A stretch of 64,000 nucleotides of DNA from Cacajao melanocephalus (Eukaryota > Chordata > Mammalia > Primates > Pitheciidae), in the NCBI GenBank assembly GCA_963573385.1, contig CAUYLG010066124.1, positions 1 through 64,000 on the forward strand, read 5' to 3'. Under the pieces are notes generated by a model. The model had not been told where the DNA came from. It did no database searches and worked only from the letters and a program-made list of their open reading frames with translations. Of this stretch, positions 1 through 12,629 are shown one piece after another (position 1 is the first letter of the stretch; the number at the start of each line of letters is the position of its first letter). The translations under genes and the position numbers were made by a program.

Positions 1-1650
<1,650 letters not shown>

Positions 1651-1887
1651 GACTAAGTATATGATCATTCAGCCTACACTGGGCTGATTCTGTATTGTTT
1701 ATGGAGAAAGCTACTGCAAGCATAGTAAGAGTGTGAGCAACATGAAAGGGGAGTGTTTTATATATTGCAAAAAAAATTACTGTCAAAGTCATTACATGAA
1801 AATAATGATTACTTATTTTAAGAATTTTACCTATTTAGTAGACTTAAAAGTCTGATAAAATCTCTACCTAAACGAAACTAGTAATTC
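1651..1887. other. Spacer between two oppositely oriented L1 fragments
   Basis: About 240 bp of AT-rich intronic sequence with no repeat or exon I recognise. Confidence 0.5.
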
Positions 1888-2320
1888 ATTCAAATGGCCA
1901 TCGACGATAGGCTGGACAAGGAAAATGTGGCACATATACGTGATGGAATACTCTGCAGCCATAAAATGTGATGAGTCTGTGTCCTTTGTAGGGCATGGAT
2001 GAATCTGGAAACCATCATTCTCAGCAAACTGACACAAGAACAGAAAGTCAAACACGGCATGTTCTCACTCACAGGCGGGTGTTGAACAATGAGAACACAT
2101 GGACACTGGGAGGGGAGCATCACATACTGGAGTCTATTGTGGGGGGACTAGGGGAGGGACAGCTTGGGGTGGGGAGTTTGGGGAGGGATAACATGGGGAG
2201 AAATGCCAGATATAGGTGACAGGGGGATGGATGCAGCGAACCACATTGCCATATATGTACCTGTGCAACAATCCTACATGTTCTGCACGTGTACCCCAGA
2301 ACCTAAAGTACAATAAAATA
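1888..2320 (+). mobile_element. L1 3' end (ORF2 C-terminus plus 3'UTR)
   Basis: Matches the L1 tail: target-like end of ORF2 (ATGGAATACTcTGCAGCCAT region), the G-rich 3'UTR (ggggactaggggagggac), gatgcagcgaaccac, and the closing acctaaagtacaataaaata. It is 5'-truncated and opposite in orientation to the L1 at 1-1650. Confidence 0.92.
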
Positions 2321-2350
2321 AATATATATATACACATATATACATATATA

Positions 2351-2386
<36 letters not shown>
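2321..2386. repeat. (TA)n/(TG)n microsatellite
   Basis: Mixed TA and TG dinucleotide tract growing out of the A-rich tail of the preceding L1, a common origin for such tracts. Confidence 0.95.
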
Positions 2387-2388
<2 letters not shown>

Positions 2389-2711
2389 CATTTGTTGAGC
2401 ATTGCCACACATTTGGCACTGTTTCTATTTTATTGTGATAAATTGAGCTAGTTTATTTTAAAGTATGCTTCCAATTAAGCTTTTCTCTAATTCAGGTTGG
2501 TCAAGCCTCAAGTTATCATAAAATGTCAAAATTGCACTATATGCTCAGTGTGTATGTTCAGCTACAAGGCTGTTGAATGCAGAGAGGCAAGGATAACAAT
2601 GATTTTTTTCACTGGTCAGGATAAAAAATTATTGATTGCTTTTTTGCTCATAGTATTCATCAAGATGAATAGGCTCCTTCAATATGCTTTGCTCTATGAT
2701 TTTTCTTTCAG

Positions 2712-2796
2712 CTGTTTCAGTGCAGGGCTTCCTAAAACAGAAGCCAACTGGGTGGATGTAATAAGTGATTTGAGAAGAATTCAAGATCTTATTCAA
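2712..2796 (+). CDS. IL15: IL15 coding exon: end of leader and N-terminus of mature interleukin-15
   Basis: Encodes the end of the leader ([11 protein letters not shown]) and mature residues 1-17 ([17 protein letters not shown]), which begin helix A of the four-helix cytokine. IL-15 is trans-presented on IL-15R-alpha to the IL-2R-beta/gamma-c receptor and sustains NK and memory CD8 T cells. The exon is 85 bp. It opens with the third base of a split codon (Gly in the human gene) after a pyrimidine-rich acceptor (ttttctttcag) and ends at CAA before donor gtgagt. Asp8, known in human IL-15 for IL-2R-beta binding, is kept. Compared with remembered human protein I see N4D, K10R, K11R and E13Q. The initiator Met and most of the long signal peptide are in exons left of the window, so the gene is partial here. 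An open frame of 125 codons runs through both splice sites, but the splice signals and family alignment define the real exon. Identification is near certain. Confidence 0.97.
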
Positions 2797-2984
2797 GTGA
2801 GTACTCATTTTTTCCATAAAATAGCTGGTACACTTGCTATGGAGTATGTCTTTCTGTTTTTCTGTCAGTCTTAAGGAAACCACACTTGAAACAGTAATAT
2901 TTTTGTGGAAATTTATGATCTTATAAAGCTCCAAAAGAATTGTTTTCCTTACTGTTTTAGAATCTAAGTATCTTTGAAAACATA

Positions 2985-3977
2985 ATTTATAAGTGGCCCA
3001 GTCTGATAAGTTCTAGTCTGCAAAGGTGAGGGATTCTCTTCCTCTTTCTGGAGAAACCAGATATCTTGGTGGCACCTGCAGGGGGAATGGCTTGACCCAG
3101 GGAAGAGCTGTTTCTTGTGTACTAAAAACCCTCTTCTCCCACCTAAAGAAAACAGGTGACCTGACCTAAGGAAGTGCTCTTGCCATAGCAGGTAATACCA
3201 GCTTCAATGGAAGTCTCAGTGGCACCAAGCATACCAAAGTAGCACTACAAACTTCTGAAAACTAAATTGTCATTGGAATCACAGCGTTAAAAAGTAGGTT
3301 AGAACTTGCATGCTAAATTCAAATGGGCTTACTGCACATTAAAACAGAAGATTTAAATAGAACTGGAGTGTCCTAATATAATAGATGCAAACCCAAGATA
3401 CAATTGAAAATCATCCATTGTATCAAGAAGTAGGAAAGTTACAATTTGAATGAGAAAATGTAATCAACAGACTACAAAATTGAAATGGATCAGATGTTGG
3501 AATTGTCTGACATGGATTTGAAAGCAGACATTATAAAAAGTGCTTCAAAAAGCAATTACAAATGCCCTTGAAGCAAATGAAAAATGAAATGCTTTAACAA
3601 AGAAATAGAAGATATGAAAGGAACCATGTAGAAATTATAGAACTGAAAATATAACTGAAATACAAAACAAACTATAAAGGCTCATTAGCAGAATGAATAA
3701 CAGAGGAATGATAGTTAATTTGACAACAGAATGCTAGAGAGACAACTGACTATTAAAAAAAAAAAGCGTCAGTGATCTGGAGGACACTAACAAAAGATCC
3801 AGCATTCCTATGGTCAGCATCGTAGAAGAGTATGTTAATACACCAAAAGAGAGAGAGAGACTGGGTGAGCTGACAACAGAACAAAACCCATTTACTCTAT
3901 CTGTAAGCAGTTCACATTTAGTATAACGACATATATAGGTTGAAATTTAAAAAAACAGAAAAAGATATATACCATAC
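2985..3977 (+). mobile_element. Old L1 (L1M-type) 5' region, ORF1 remnant and start of ORF2
   Basis: Resembles the 5' part of ancient mammalian L1: from about 3480 the ORF1-like string with 'gaaatggatcagatgttgg' and 'gcttcaaaaagcaattac', then a jump to ORF2-like sequence near 3895. Full of stops. The L1 resumes after the LTR at 4357, so these are pieces of one insertion. The left border is uncertain. Confidence 0.75.
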
Positions 3978-4356
3978 TATAATGGGTTGAATAGTGCCCC
4001 TCAAATTTCACCTACACTCGGAACCTTAAAATGTGATCTTATTTTGAAATAATATCTTTGCAAATATAATTAATGAAATTAAGATGAGATCATACTAGAG
4101 TGGAGTAGGCCCTAAATCCAATGACTAGTGTCTTTATAAGAAAAGGAAAGGACACAGAGGAACAGGATTGCCAGGATCCACCAGAACCTTGGGAAAGTCA
4201 AGAAAGGATTCTTCTCTAGAGCCCTCAGAAAGAATATGGCCCTACCAACACCTTGACTTTGGACTTCCAGTCTCCAGAACTGTAAATGAATAAATTTCTT
4301 TTGTTTTAAACCACCCACTTTGTGGTAGTTTGTTACAGCAGCTCTAGACTGATATA
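3978..4356 (+). mobile_element. MaLR (MLT1-like) solo LTR nested in L1
   Basis: Solo LTR of the ERVL-MaLR group: gttgaatagtgcccctcaaa at the 5' side, typical internal text (aatatctttgcaaatataat), AATAAA-like signal and ending gactgatata. The 5 bp before (catac) and after (catgc) match at four of five positions. No gag, pol or env is present. It splits the L1. Confidence 0.85.
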
Positions 4357-5922
4357 CATGCATACATCAATTGTAAAAAGCAGAAGTGGCTATATTAACA
4401 TCAGATAAAGCAGACTTCACAGAAAATAAACTTACTAGAATCAAGAGGGCCATTACACAATGATAAAAAATAAATCCATGAGGAAAATATAACGTTCTTA
4501 AATGTATACACATCAAACAACAAAGCCCCAAAATTTGTGAAGCAAAAAAATAATAGGGCTAAAGGAGAAATAGACAAATCCACAATTATACTTGAGGACT
4601 TCACCATCTCCCCCTCAGTAACTGATAAAAATACTAGACAGAAAATCAGAAAGGGTAGAAACATATAACATAACCAACCAATAGGATTGAATTTAATACA
4701 TAGAGCACTATACACAACAGCAGAATATACTTTCTTTCATCAAGACTGAATATATCCTAAGCCAGAAAGCAAACTTTAAAATTTTTTTCAGAACTTAAAT
4801 CATGCAGAATTTGTTCTAAAACAAAAATGGAATCTAAGCAGAAATCAAGAAATTAAATACAATGGACAAATTTCCAAAAGCTTGGAAATTAAATACTATA
4901 CCTCTATATAATCCATGGGTCAAAGAGTAAATCTCAAAAGATATTCAAAATACATAGAATGAAAAAAATTAAATACAGCATATCAAGATATGTACAATGC
5001 AGCTGAAGCAATACTGATAGGGACATTTTTAAAATCAAATGATTAGATTAGAATAAAAGGAGAATTATCAAATCAAAAATCTAAGTTACCACTTCAAGAA
5101 ACTAGAAGAAGTAGGGCAAAAAAATTCAACACAGGCAGAACAAATAAAATGTTAAATATAAGAGCAGAAGTTAATGAAATAGAAATCAAGAAAACAATAG
5201 AAAAAATAATGAAACATGAAACCAGCTATTTGAAAAATAAATAAAATTGATATATCCTTAATAAGAATGACAAAAATAAAAAGAGAAAAGACACAAATCT
5301 AAGGAATGAAATTTGGGGCTATCAGCACAGAATCTGCAGTCATTCAAAGGATAAGAAGAAAAACTATGAGCAATTTTATGCTCACAGATCTGACAACTTA
5401 GAGGAAATGGACCAATTCTTCAGAAACCACAAACTACCAAAACATAATGAAGATAAAATAGACAATCTAAACACTCCTATAATCACTAAAGACATTGAGT
5501 TCATCATACACAGGCTCCCAAACAGGAATCTCCAAGCCTGCTCGTTACACTGAAACATTCTACGAAATATTTAGAGAAGCATTAACAATTATAGTCTCTT
5601 CTAGAAAATAGAAGAGGAAGGAACATTTTCCAGTTGATTTTAGGTGCCCAGTATTACTCTGATGCTAAACCCAAATAAGGGCATTACTAAAAAAGAGAAC
5701 TACAAAAAAAATCTCCCATTAAGTTAGATATTAAAATGCTCAATAAAATATTAACAAATCAAATTCAGCACTGTATAAAAAGAATTATACACCATGACCG
5801 AGTGAGATTTATTTTAGGCATGCAAGTCTTGCTCAATTATTTGAAAATTAGCCAATATAATCTACCATATCAACAGGCTAAAGAAGAAAATCATATGTAG
5901 AAGAGGTATCAGATAAAATGCC
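4357..5922 (+). mobile_element. Old L1 ORF2, middle segment
   Basis: Continues the L1 after the LTR: endonuclease-domain text (agaagtggctatattaacat) through RT-domain text (attatacaccatgacc). Heavily decayed with many stops. An antisense 104-codon ORF at 4401-4715 is a chance shadow. Confidence 0.85.
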
Positions 5923-6301
5923 TCTTATGGGCTTAACCATGTCCCTCCCTATGCCCCCTGGATTTAATGTTAAAGTACTAATTGCTAATATCTCAAAATG
6001 TGACTGTATTTTGAGATAAGGTCAGTTAAAATGAGGTCATTGGGGCAGGTTCTAATCCAATATGACTGGTATATTTAGAAAAACAGATAAGGATATAGAT
6101 ACACAGAGACGGAAAACCATGTGAAGACACTGCAAGAAAATGGCCATCTATAAGCCAAGGAGAGAGCATGCCAAAGAAACCAAACCTGCTGGTCCCCTGA
6201 TTTCAGACCTCTAGCCTCCTGAATTGTGAGAAAATAAAGTTATATTACTTGTGTTACCCAGTCTGTAGTACTTCTTATGGCAGCCCTAGCAGACTGATAT
6301 A
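5923..6301 (+). mobile_element. MaLR (MLT1-like) solo LTR with perfect 5-bp target duplication
   Basis: Begins tcttatgggcttaacc and ends gactgatata, with LTR motifs (ttttgagataaggtcagtt, gcagccctagcag). The flanks ATGCC (5918-5922) and ATGCC (6302-6306) are identical, which fixes both borders. It interrupts L1 ORF2. Confidence 0.9.
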
Positions 6302-6485
6302 ATGCCTATTGAAGATAAAATTTCTTAGCAAAGTAGGTGTGGAGAACTGCCTCAAGTTGATACAAAACATGTACAAAAAACCTAGAGCTACCATACTTAA
6401 TGATGAGTGCAAGACTGAATGCTTTTCTAGTAGGACTAGAAACTAGGCAGGGATATCTTTTCTCACCACTTTTACTTACCATAAT
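6302..6485 (+). mobile_element. Old L1 ORF2 segment between two LTRs
   Basis: RT-domain sequence continuing the same L1, including the decayed version of the QGCP..SPLL region (gcagggatatcttttctcac). Confidence 0.85.
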
Positions 6486-6899
6486 CATCTTAGTATTTTT
6501 GTTGCTTATAACAGAATACCTGAAATGGGTAATTTATAAAGAAAGGAATTTATGTCTTATGGTTATGAGACTGAAAAGTGCAAGGTTGAGGAGCCGCATC
6601 TGGTGAGAGCCTTCCTGCTGGTGGGGGCTCTTTGGAGTCCAGAGGTGACTCAGAGCATCACATGGTGAGGGGCTGAGTGTGATAATGTGCTAGCTCAGGT
6701 CTCTCTTCCTCTTCTTAAAAAACTACCAGTTCCCCTTCCATGATAACTCACTGATACTTTAATCCATGAGTGGACTAATCCGTTTATGAGAGTAGAGCCC
6801 TTGTGATTTGATCACCTTTTAAAGCCCCACATGTCAATACTGCCGCATTGGGGATTAGGTTTCAACATGAATTTTGGAGGGGACATTCAAACCATGACA
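6486..6899 (-). mobile_element. MaLR (MLT1/MST-like) solo LTR, minus strand, perfect 5-bp target duplication
   Basis: On the minus strand it opens with tgtcatggtttgaatgtccc and closes with the usual tataacagaatacc region read in reverse. ATAAT at 6481-6485 and 6900-6904 are identical flanks. It is the third LTR in the same L1, opposite in orientation to the other two. Confidence 0.9.
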
Positions 6900-6904
6900 A
6901 TAAT

Positions 6905-8110
6905 ATTGGAAGTTTGGCCAAATTATGAAGCAGGAGAGAAAAAAAAAAGTATGAAGAAAACAACAAAGAAATAAAAGGCATGCCGATTGGAAAGGAAAAT
7001 TATACATCACCCCAAGTTTTTTGGAGAGAAAGTACTAAAAATGGGTATATTTTGTTTAGAAAATAATGCAAATTAAAACCACAATGACATATTATTACAT
7101 GCAGCTATAAGCATGTACAAAATAAAAGGATAGTGATGATGCTAAGTAAATATAAATACACAAGGTTGATAACGCTGGCAAGGATGCAGAGAACCTGGAT
7201 CATTCCTACATTGCTGGTGATGATGTAAAATGATACAGCCACTCTATAAAATAGTTTGGCAGCATCCTATAAAATAAAACATGCATTTGCCATACAGTCC
7301 ACCTATTGTACTCTTAGACATTCATCCTAGACAAATGAAAAATTTGTGCACACAGAGATATGTACATGAATGTTCATAGAGGTTTTTTTCATAACTGCCA
7401 AAAACCAGAAACAAATTTGCTTCAGTTGGTAAAAACTGTGGTATATCATGTCAGGGAATACTACAGAGCAATAAAAAGATGCAAACTAGTTATACCCACA
7501 AGTTGGGTGGATCTCCAGGGTATTAATGAGTGAAAAAAGCCAATCTTCATAAACAAACTGTGATACATCCATAAAATAGAATATTATCCAGTGATAAAAT
7601 GAAATAAGCTATTAAGCCATGAAAAGAAATGGAGAAACCTTCAAAGCCATATTGTTAAGTGAAGGATGTGGACGCCGATCTGAAAAGGCATCACACTGTA
7701 TAATCCCAACTATGACATTTTGAAAAAGGCTGAACTATGGAAATAATAAAAAGATCAGTGGTTGCCAGGGGTTCCGAGGGAGGGAGAGATGGCTAGGCAG
7801 AGCACAGGTGACTTTTAAAGCAGTGAAAATATTAATATATGATGAGGGATGACATTATATGTTTGTCAAAACCTATAAAACATACAACACAAGTAATGAG
7901 CTCTAATATCTTATACACTTAATACCATAGACTTCATAATAATGTACCAATAGTGGCTCATCAATTACAACAAACACACCACACTAATACAAGATATAAA
8001 CAATAGGGGAATCTGGGGTGGAGGACAAAGGGGTGTGTAAGTCTCTGTACTTTCTGCTAGTTTTTCTGTAAACCTAAATGGCTCATAAGAACGTCTATCA
8101 ATTCTTTTAA
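6905..8110 (+). mobile_element. Old L1 ORF2 end and 3'UTR
   Basis: Resumes in the RT domain (6905-7010), then jumps to the ORF2 C-terminal region (aaattaaaaccacaatgaca near 7070) and an L1M-type 3'UTR containing cagtggttgccaggggttcc near 7758. An internal deletion of much of ORF2 is implied at about 7010-7055. Confidence 0.85.
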
Positions 8111-8560
8111 AAGCTAATTTCAAAAGGTTACGTACTGTACGAGCCCATTTACATAATATTCTTGAAATGACAAAATTATAGGAATGGAGAACAGAGAAGT
8201 AGTTGCCAGAAGTTAGAGAGATTGGGTGATGATGAGGTATGTATGGGGAGAAAGATGAGTTTGGTTATGAAAGAATAGCTGGAGAATCCCTTGTGGTGAT
8301 GGAACTATTTTGTATCTTAACTGTGGTGATGGTGATGTGATTCTGTGTAAGTGATAAAATTGCATAAAACTTCACACATATGCATGCACACACACCGTGG
8401 CACTTAAAACTTGTGAAATCTGAACAAGGTGAGTGAATTGTATTCACATCAATTTTCTGATTGTAATACTGTACTGTGGTTATGCAAGATATCACCACTG
8501 GAGGAAGCCTGTTGAAGGGTGCACAAGATCTCTCTGTATTTACTCTTACAATTTCAGTAG
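8111..8560 (+). mobile_element. L1M/L1ME-type 3' end
   Basis: Typical old L1 3'UTR: agaacagagaagtagttgcc, then atggaactattttgtatctt, and gggtgcacaagatctctctg. It may be a tandem or separate fragment from the L1 before it. It ends about 65 bp before the IL15 acceptor. Confidence 0.8.
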
Positions 8561-8625
8561 GTTGTTCTCATTATATTTATAGCAGGGCATAGTTTTTAAT
8601 ATTGTCTAATTTTGTTTCCCTTTAG

Positions 8626-8670
8626 TCTATACATATTGATGCTACTTTATATACGGAAAGTGATGTTCAT
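8626..8670 (+). CDS. IL15: IL15 coding exon: mature residues 18-32
   Basis: A 45-bp exon of exactly 15 codons, SIHIDATLYTESDVH. It lies between acceptor tttccctttag and donor gtgagt, phase 0 at both ends. It is too short to stand out as an ORF and was found by matching the known IL-15 segment between helix A and the A-B loop. The only change from remembered human sequence is M19I (Ile is also what I recall for mouse). Exon size and phase match the human gene, so skipping it would remove 15 residues in frame without a frameshift. The upstream intron is 5,829 bp, mostly transposon; the downstream intron is 1,848 bp. Confidence 0.97.
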
Positions 8671-8937
8671 GTGAGTATACTTTTTTTCAAAGTTGCTATT
8701 TCTCTAGTTATCGAAGTTTATAAAAGTATATTTTTGTAACAACTAAAATATGTGTAGTTTTTACATCTAACTTTTGGTGTGTTTCTATAATATATTATCA
8801 ATGAGGTTTGTTAGTAATTATTGAGGTGGTACTTGAGGACAGAGAGCTACCTAAATGCTATTTTTGTAATGATGCCAAATCAAAATATTTTAAGTCTTTT
8901 CCATCAATGTCAAAGAAGATACATTATACGTTTTCAT

Positions 8938-8961
8938 GATGCAGTTGCATCATGATGCAAT
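8938..8961. promoter_or_regulatory. Palindromic candidate ATF4-C/EBP (CARE/AARE) sites
   Basis: Positions 8945-8960 are a perfect 16-bp palindrome, ttgcatcatgatgcaa. It contains TTGCATCA and, overlapping, TGATGCAAT, both matching the known C/EBP-ATF composite element, with a related TGATGCAGT at 8938. No conservation data are available from the sequence alone, so function is a hypothesis. Confidence 0.35.
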
Positions 8962-9609
8962 TAGAGGCAGAAATCAGGTTAACTGATTCAATTTAAGAGT
9001 AGCCGACATATCAGTTATTTACAGTGCTGGAATTTATCACTATCTGCAATCATATTTTCTCTAAATTTTTTAAAGTCATCTATGTTCTGCATTTTACATG
9101 GTTATCTACATTTGTCAGAAAAAGATTCTGACTGATTACTCTCTTTGTGAGAAAAGAAACATAATCCATGAAACTTATCAGAATTCAAACGTGATCTTGA
9201 ACTTGTTTTATTAATACAGTGATGTTTCCTAAGGCATGTAGGATTTGTCATGTTGGTAGTGGTCCTTCCTTTGGGATTGTTACTTAAACCAGGAAATGAA
9301 TCCCCAACTTCACCTCAGGGAAAAGAAACTCTAAGTCCTCTCTCCATTATTCCTCAATTAGAACTTCTCTTACATAGATGACTTTCTAAGCATCGGAAAG
9401 AAGCCATAGCCAGAAACTAGAAAAAAGATATTCACTAACCAATTGGGTCATGCTGCTGCACGAAGAAATTGTCTCCCTCCTCTGGCTTCAGCATGTTTTC
9501 TCTTTTTCTTTGCATTTTTTGTAAAATGGAAAGTAGTCAATTAACCACCAAATTCAGCATCCTGAGATTGCTTTTTTGCAAGAAGATAACTTTGCAACCC
9601 ATGGGTTAT

Positions 9610-9905
9610 AGAAACAACCTTAGATTGAAATTTAGATTTTAAAACTGACTCCACCACTTTTTCCTTGTGCTACCTTGGAAATTACTAAACATTTCTGAAG
9701 CTCAGTTTTATTATTGCTGATATAGTGATGGTATTTGCCTTTCAACCCTAAGCAGCAGCTGTCAGGGTTAAGGAATATTACAGGTGCTAGGACATGGGTG
9801 TATTCCTTCATTTATTTATCTATTCAGTAAGCATTTGTGAAGTGCCTGCAGGCTCCCAGGCACTGTGCAAGGCATTGGGGACACAAAGTCAAATAATGGT
9901 CAAAT
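9610..9905 (+). repeat. MIR-like SINE and adjacent ancient repeat
   Basis: MIR-like core text (ctgactccaccactttttcc, gaagctcagttttattattg) up to about 9830. The next part, with ctcccaggcactgtgcaagg, resembles an old interspersed repeat that I cannot name. Confidence 0.55.
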
Positions 9906-10518
9906 CCCCAGATATGCCTTAAGTGTTTCCTTTCTTTTAAGTTCTTGTTAAAGTAAACATTGTGGAAAATGTATTTTTGTAGTTCCTAAGAGATCCTTTT
10001 CTGATTTGGTCACCCTATGAGTGGACACTAGTCCTGCTTTGATTTTTCTAATACATTTCTTGGAATTACTTTTCTCCCTCTGGAACTTTGGAACTTGAAA
10101 GAATAGTATAATTAGCAGCTACCACTATTTAAAATGTTAACAACACAATGTGTTTCTAAAGATTCTTACAAATGCAATGTCTATATTGATGCTTTCAGAG
10201 TCTAAGGCCAGTACTATTACCCTTTCTACAAGGGAAATCTGCTCAGTGAGAAAAATTGGCCACAATTTCCACATTTTCTAGTTTCATGTTCTTCTGTACA
10301 ATATTACCATCCTTCTTGATTGTCTCTTGGTTTGTTTTGGTTTTGATTTTAAAGCCAAAAGAAAAAAAAAATAAGCTGCCTCCTATGTAAAATTTCTTAA
10401 GGGTATTGTGTATCTTTATAAAATATTTGGATTGACTTTTTAAAAATTCAAATTACATCAGTGTGAAAATGAATAGTCAGAAAAAAAATTAATTGTTCTT
10501 TATAACTTTTATTTTTAG

Positions 10519-10656
10519 CCCAGGTGCAAAGTAACAGCAATGAAGTGCTTTCTCTTGGAGTTACAAGTTATTTCACTTGAGTCCAACAATACAAATATTA
10601 ATGATACAATAGAAAATCTTCTCATCCTAGCAAACAGAAGTTTATCTTCTAATGGG
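10519..10656 (+). CDS. IL15: IL15 coding exon: mature residues 33-78 (helices B and C)
   Basis: A 138-bp exon of 46 codons, from [20 protein letters not shown] to ANRSLSSNG. Acceptor is atttttag and donor gtgagt, phase 0 on both sides. It carries Cys35 and Cys42, which in IL-15 pair with Cys85 and Cys88 of the next exon. It also carries Glu46 and Glu53 (IL-15R-alpha face in human) and Asp61, Glu64, Asn65 and Ile68 (IL-2R-beta face), all retained. The helix B-C loop is the most changed part: residues 55-60 read NNTNIN instead of human GDASIH. This creates two N-glycosylation sequons (N55-N-T and N60-D-T) beside the kept N71-R-S. Other changes are S34R, V63I, I67L and N72R. The frame stays open into the intron to a stop at 10876-10878, but the canonical donor and the next exon make ordinary splicing far more likely. 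Confidence 0.97.
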
Positions 10657-10999
10657 GTGAGTTTTCCAATAGTTGCTCAGAGTTGCATCTTATATTTTGG
10701 GCCTGATTTGGTGAAGTCATTCATGGACAAGAAGATCCCCATAAGGAGCCCTCAGGAGAAGGAGCTCTGTTTCAGTGGAGTGGCAGCCAGCAGTGGCGCC
10801 ATCTCCAGCATGCACGCAATGCTAAACTGTTCAACGATTTATCCAGTAGACAGACATTTACAAAATAATGCCAGGTAGTGTGCTTCAGTGCTAGAATTGT
10901 AACTGTGAGCCAAACAGGTTATTGACCTCAAGGGGTTTATTTTCAGGTGCAGTGGATAGACATTAATCTAATTACATACTCAAGTGTCTAACATCGATA

Positions 11000-11235
11000 A
11001 TAGTAACTCACATTTATTGGGTTATTACTGTGTGCCAGACACTATTCTTTGAGCTTTAAATTGATAATTCATTTAATCCTCATGATAAATCTGTGACATA
11101 GTTTTCTTTATTTCTATTTGAATGTTGAAGAAATTGTAGCACTGAGAGCTTGGATCACTCACTCCAGCTCATGTACCTAGTAAAATGGGGGATCACAATT
11201 CTTACCCAAGTAGTCTGTCTGCAGAGCCTATAATC
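11000..11235 (+). repeat. MIR SINE
   Basis: Good match in order to MIR: actcacatttattgggttat, tgtgccagacactattcttt, attcatttaatcctcatgat, and later a decayed version of the accession-like 'ggcagag' end. Confidence 0.85.
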
Positions 11236-11284
11236 TCATGAGAAGATAAATGCTTTAAAAGGATAATAATGAAAATATTAATAA

Positions 11285-11800
11285 TTCAAGTATAATCTGG
11301 GACATCCCAGGCAACTTGAGCAGTAGAGGGTTCCAGGAAAGCAAATTCTAGGTACTCCTATAATTGTCTGGGGAATAGGTGTGCAAAGGCCCTGAAGTGC
11401 AAAGAATTATGGCTTTCATGGCAAAACACCAGTGGCCAAAGCAAGGTAGGGAGAAAGCAGTTTTGCAACAAAGAAGTCATAATCAAATTAGTTCATTGCA
11501 TAAATACTTTTTAGCCCTCAAGAGACAGCATGAAAAAATACCCATAATCCCTGCTGTTAAAGAGGGAAGAAACAGAAGTAAACCAATCACTCAGCACATG
11601 AGTAATAAGTTAGTTAGTTATGAAGTCCAGCGATGAAAAAGGAGGCAGGGTAGGAGGACTAGGGTTCCAATTTAAGGTAGGCTCAACTAATAAACTGCCA
11701 TTTGACAACGACGTGAGGGAATGAGCCTTAAGGGTATCTAAGGACATATGTTCAGGCAGAGACAACTGAAAGTGCACAGGCCCTGAGCTTGTATGGGTGA
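11285..11800 (+). repeat. Ancient noncoding repeat, family not named
   Basis: Contains phrases typical of an old mammalian repeat (gtgcaaaggccctgaagtgc; ataatccctgctgttaaaga). Similar text recurs near 12630 and 16630. No protein is encoded; ORFs here are chance. Confidence 0.45.
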
Positions 11801-11829
11801 ACACCGTGACTTTTCTCTAAAAATACAAG

Positions 11830-12110
11830 GCTGCTTTAGGTCTTTGTTTCAATGTTACTTTCTCAGTGATGTTACCTATTTACAGTTGCAATCTCTTCCC
11901 TATTTGAGCACTCCCTGTCCCTTTCTCTGCGTGTCCCATATTTGGCAAATGATATATTTTACCTAATGGGTATTGTCTGTTTTTCCCTACGAGAATGTCA
12001 GCTTAAAAGGGACAAGTGTCTTTGTTTTTTATTAGTACTAGATCCAAATTCCCAGAACAGTGTCTCAAATATTGTTAATACTTTATATATTTATGAAATG
12101 AACTGATTAG
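11830..12110 (+). repeat. L2-like LINE 3' fragment
   Basis: Reads like a decayed L2 tail: gagaatgtcagcttaaaagg, gacaagtgtctttgtttttt, cccagaacagtgtctcaaat and a final 'ttatgaaatgaactga'. Confidence 0.55.
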
Positions 12111-12274
12111 GTTTATAATACTCTTATGCTGTTATCTCCATCTTATTGGTAGAAAGAGTGAGCCATGCAACAAATAATTCATGGCAAAATAAATGATGAG
12201 CTCTTTAATATGAATGTTGATAGTCACCCTCATCATAACAGAGTGTGACATACATGCTGGAACGTGTGAGAAGG

Positions 12275-12445
12275 ACTGCACAGTCAGAAGATGTGGATGT
12301 GAAGAATTTGAGTTGATTATGTCAGTTGAGATGAGTCAATATCTCTGTCTTCCTATCTGACATGATTATTTTCAGGATCAAATAAGACAGCCTTTTATGA
12401 AATGTGACAGTGCTTGGCATAGAGGATGTGCTTGATAAATGTTGG
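12275..12445 (+). repeat. MIR SINE
   Basis: MIR 3' portion: tatctctgtcttcctatctg, aggatcaaataagacag, and tgacagtgcttggcatagag followed by gataaatgttggtgatt. Confidence 0.75.
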
Positions 12446-12629
12446 TGATTCTGAATTCCAAATACTTAATGGATATGAAATCTAATTTTTATTTTTGATG
12501 GCACAGCCTTCATGGTTCAGATGACCTCTAAAAAGTTTATTCTTAATTGCTATATTTGGAGTATTCTAGTTATCCATGAGACTGTGTTTGAATTACAACC
12601 ATTTGTAGTACTCACCTAAATGGTGAATG

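Larger units (their letters stand above)
2797..8625 (+). other. IL15: IL15 intron, mostly L1 and MaLR sequence
   Basis: GT-AG intron of 5,829 bp. About 2985-8560 is one or more old L1 fragments in gene orientation, cut by three LTRs. Only about 190 bp after the donor and about 65 bp before the acceptor are free of recognisable repeats. Confidence 0.85.
8671..10518 (+). other. IL15: IL15 intron, largely unique with MIR-like relics
   Basis: GT-AG intron of 1,848 bp. It is mostly sequence I cannot assign to a repeat, apart from the palindrome at 8938-8961 and MIR-like sequence around 9610-9830. No extra exon is supported. Confidence 0.8.

Noticed and set aside
2498..2711. Upstream IL15 leader exon within the window
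   Set aside because: I searched for the leader segment that precedes [11 protein letters not shown] and saw no match between 1 and 2711; those exons must lie further left.
10540..10878. Single 112-codon ORF starting at an internal Met
   Set aside because: Its first 39 codons are the IL15 exon; the rest is intron after a consensus donor. The Met is residue 40 of the mature protein. An intron-retention isoform is possible but nothing here supports it.
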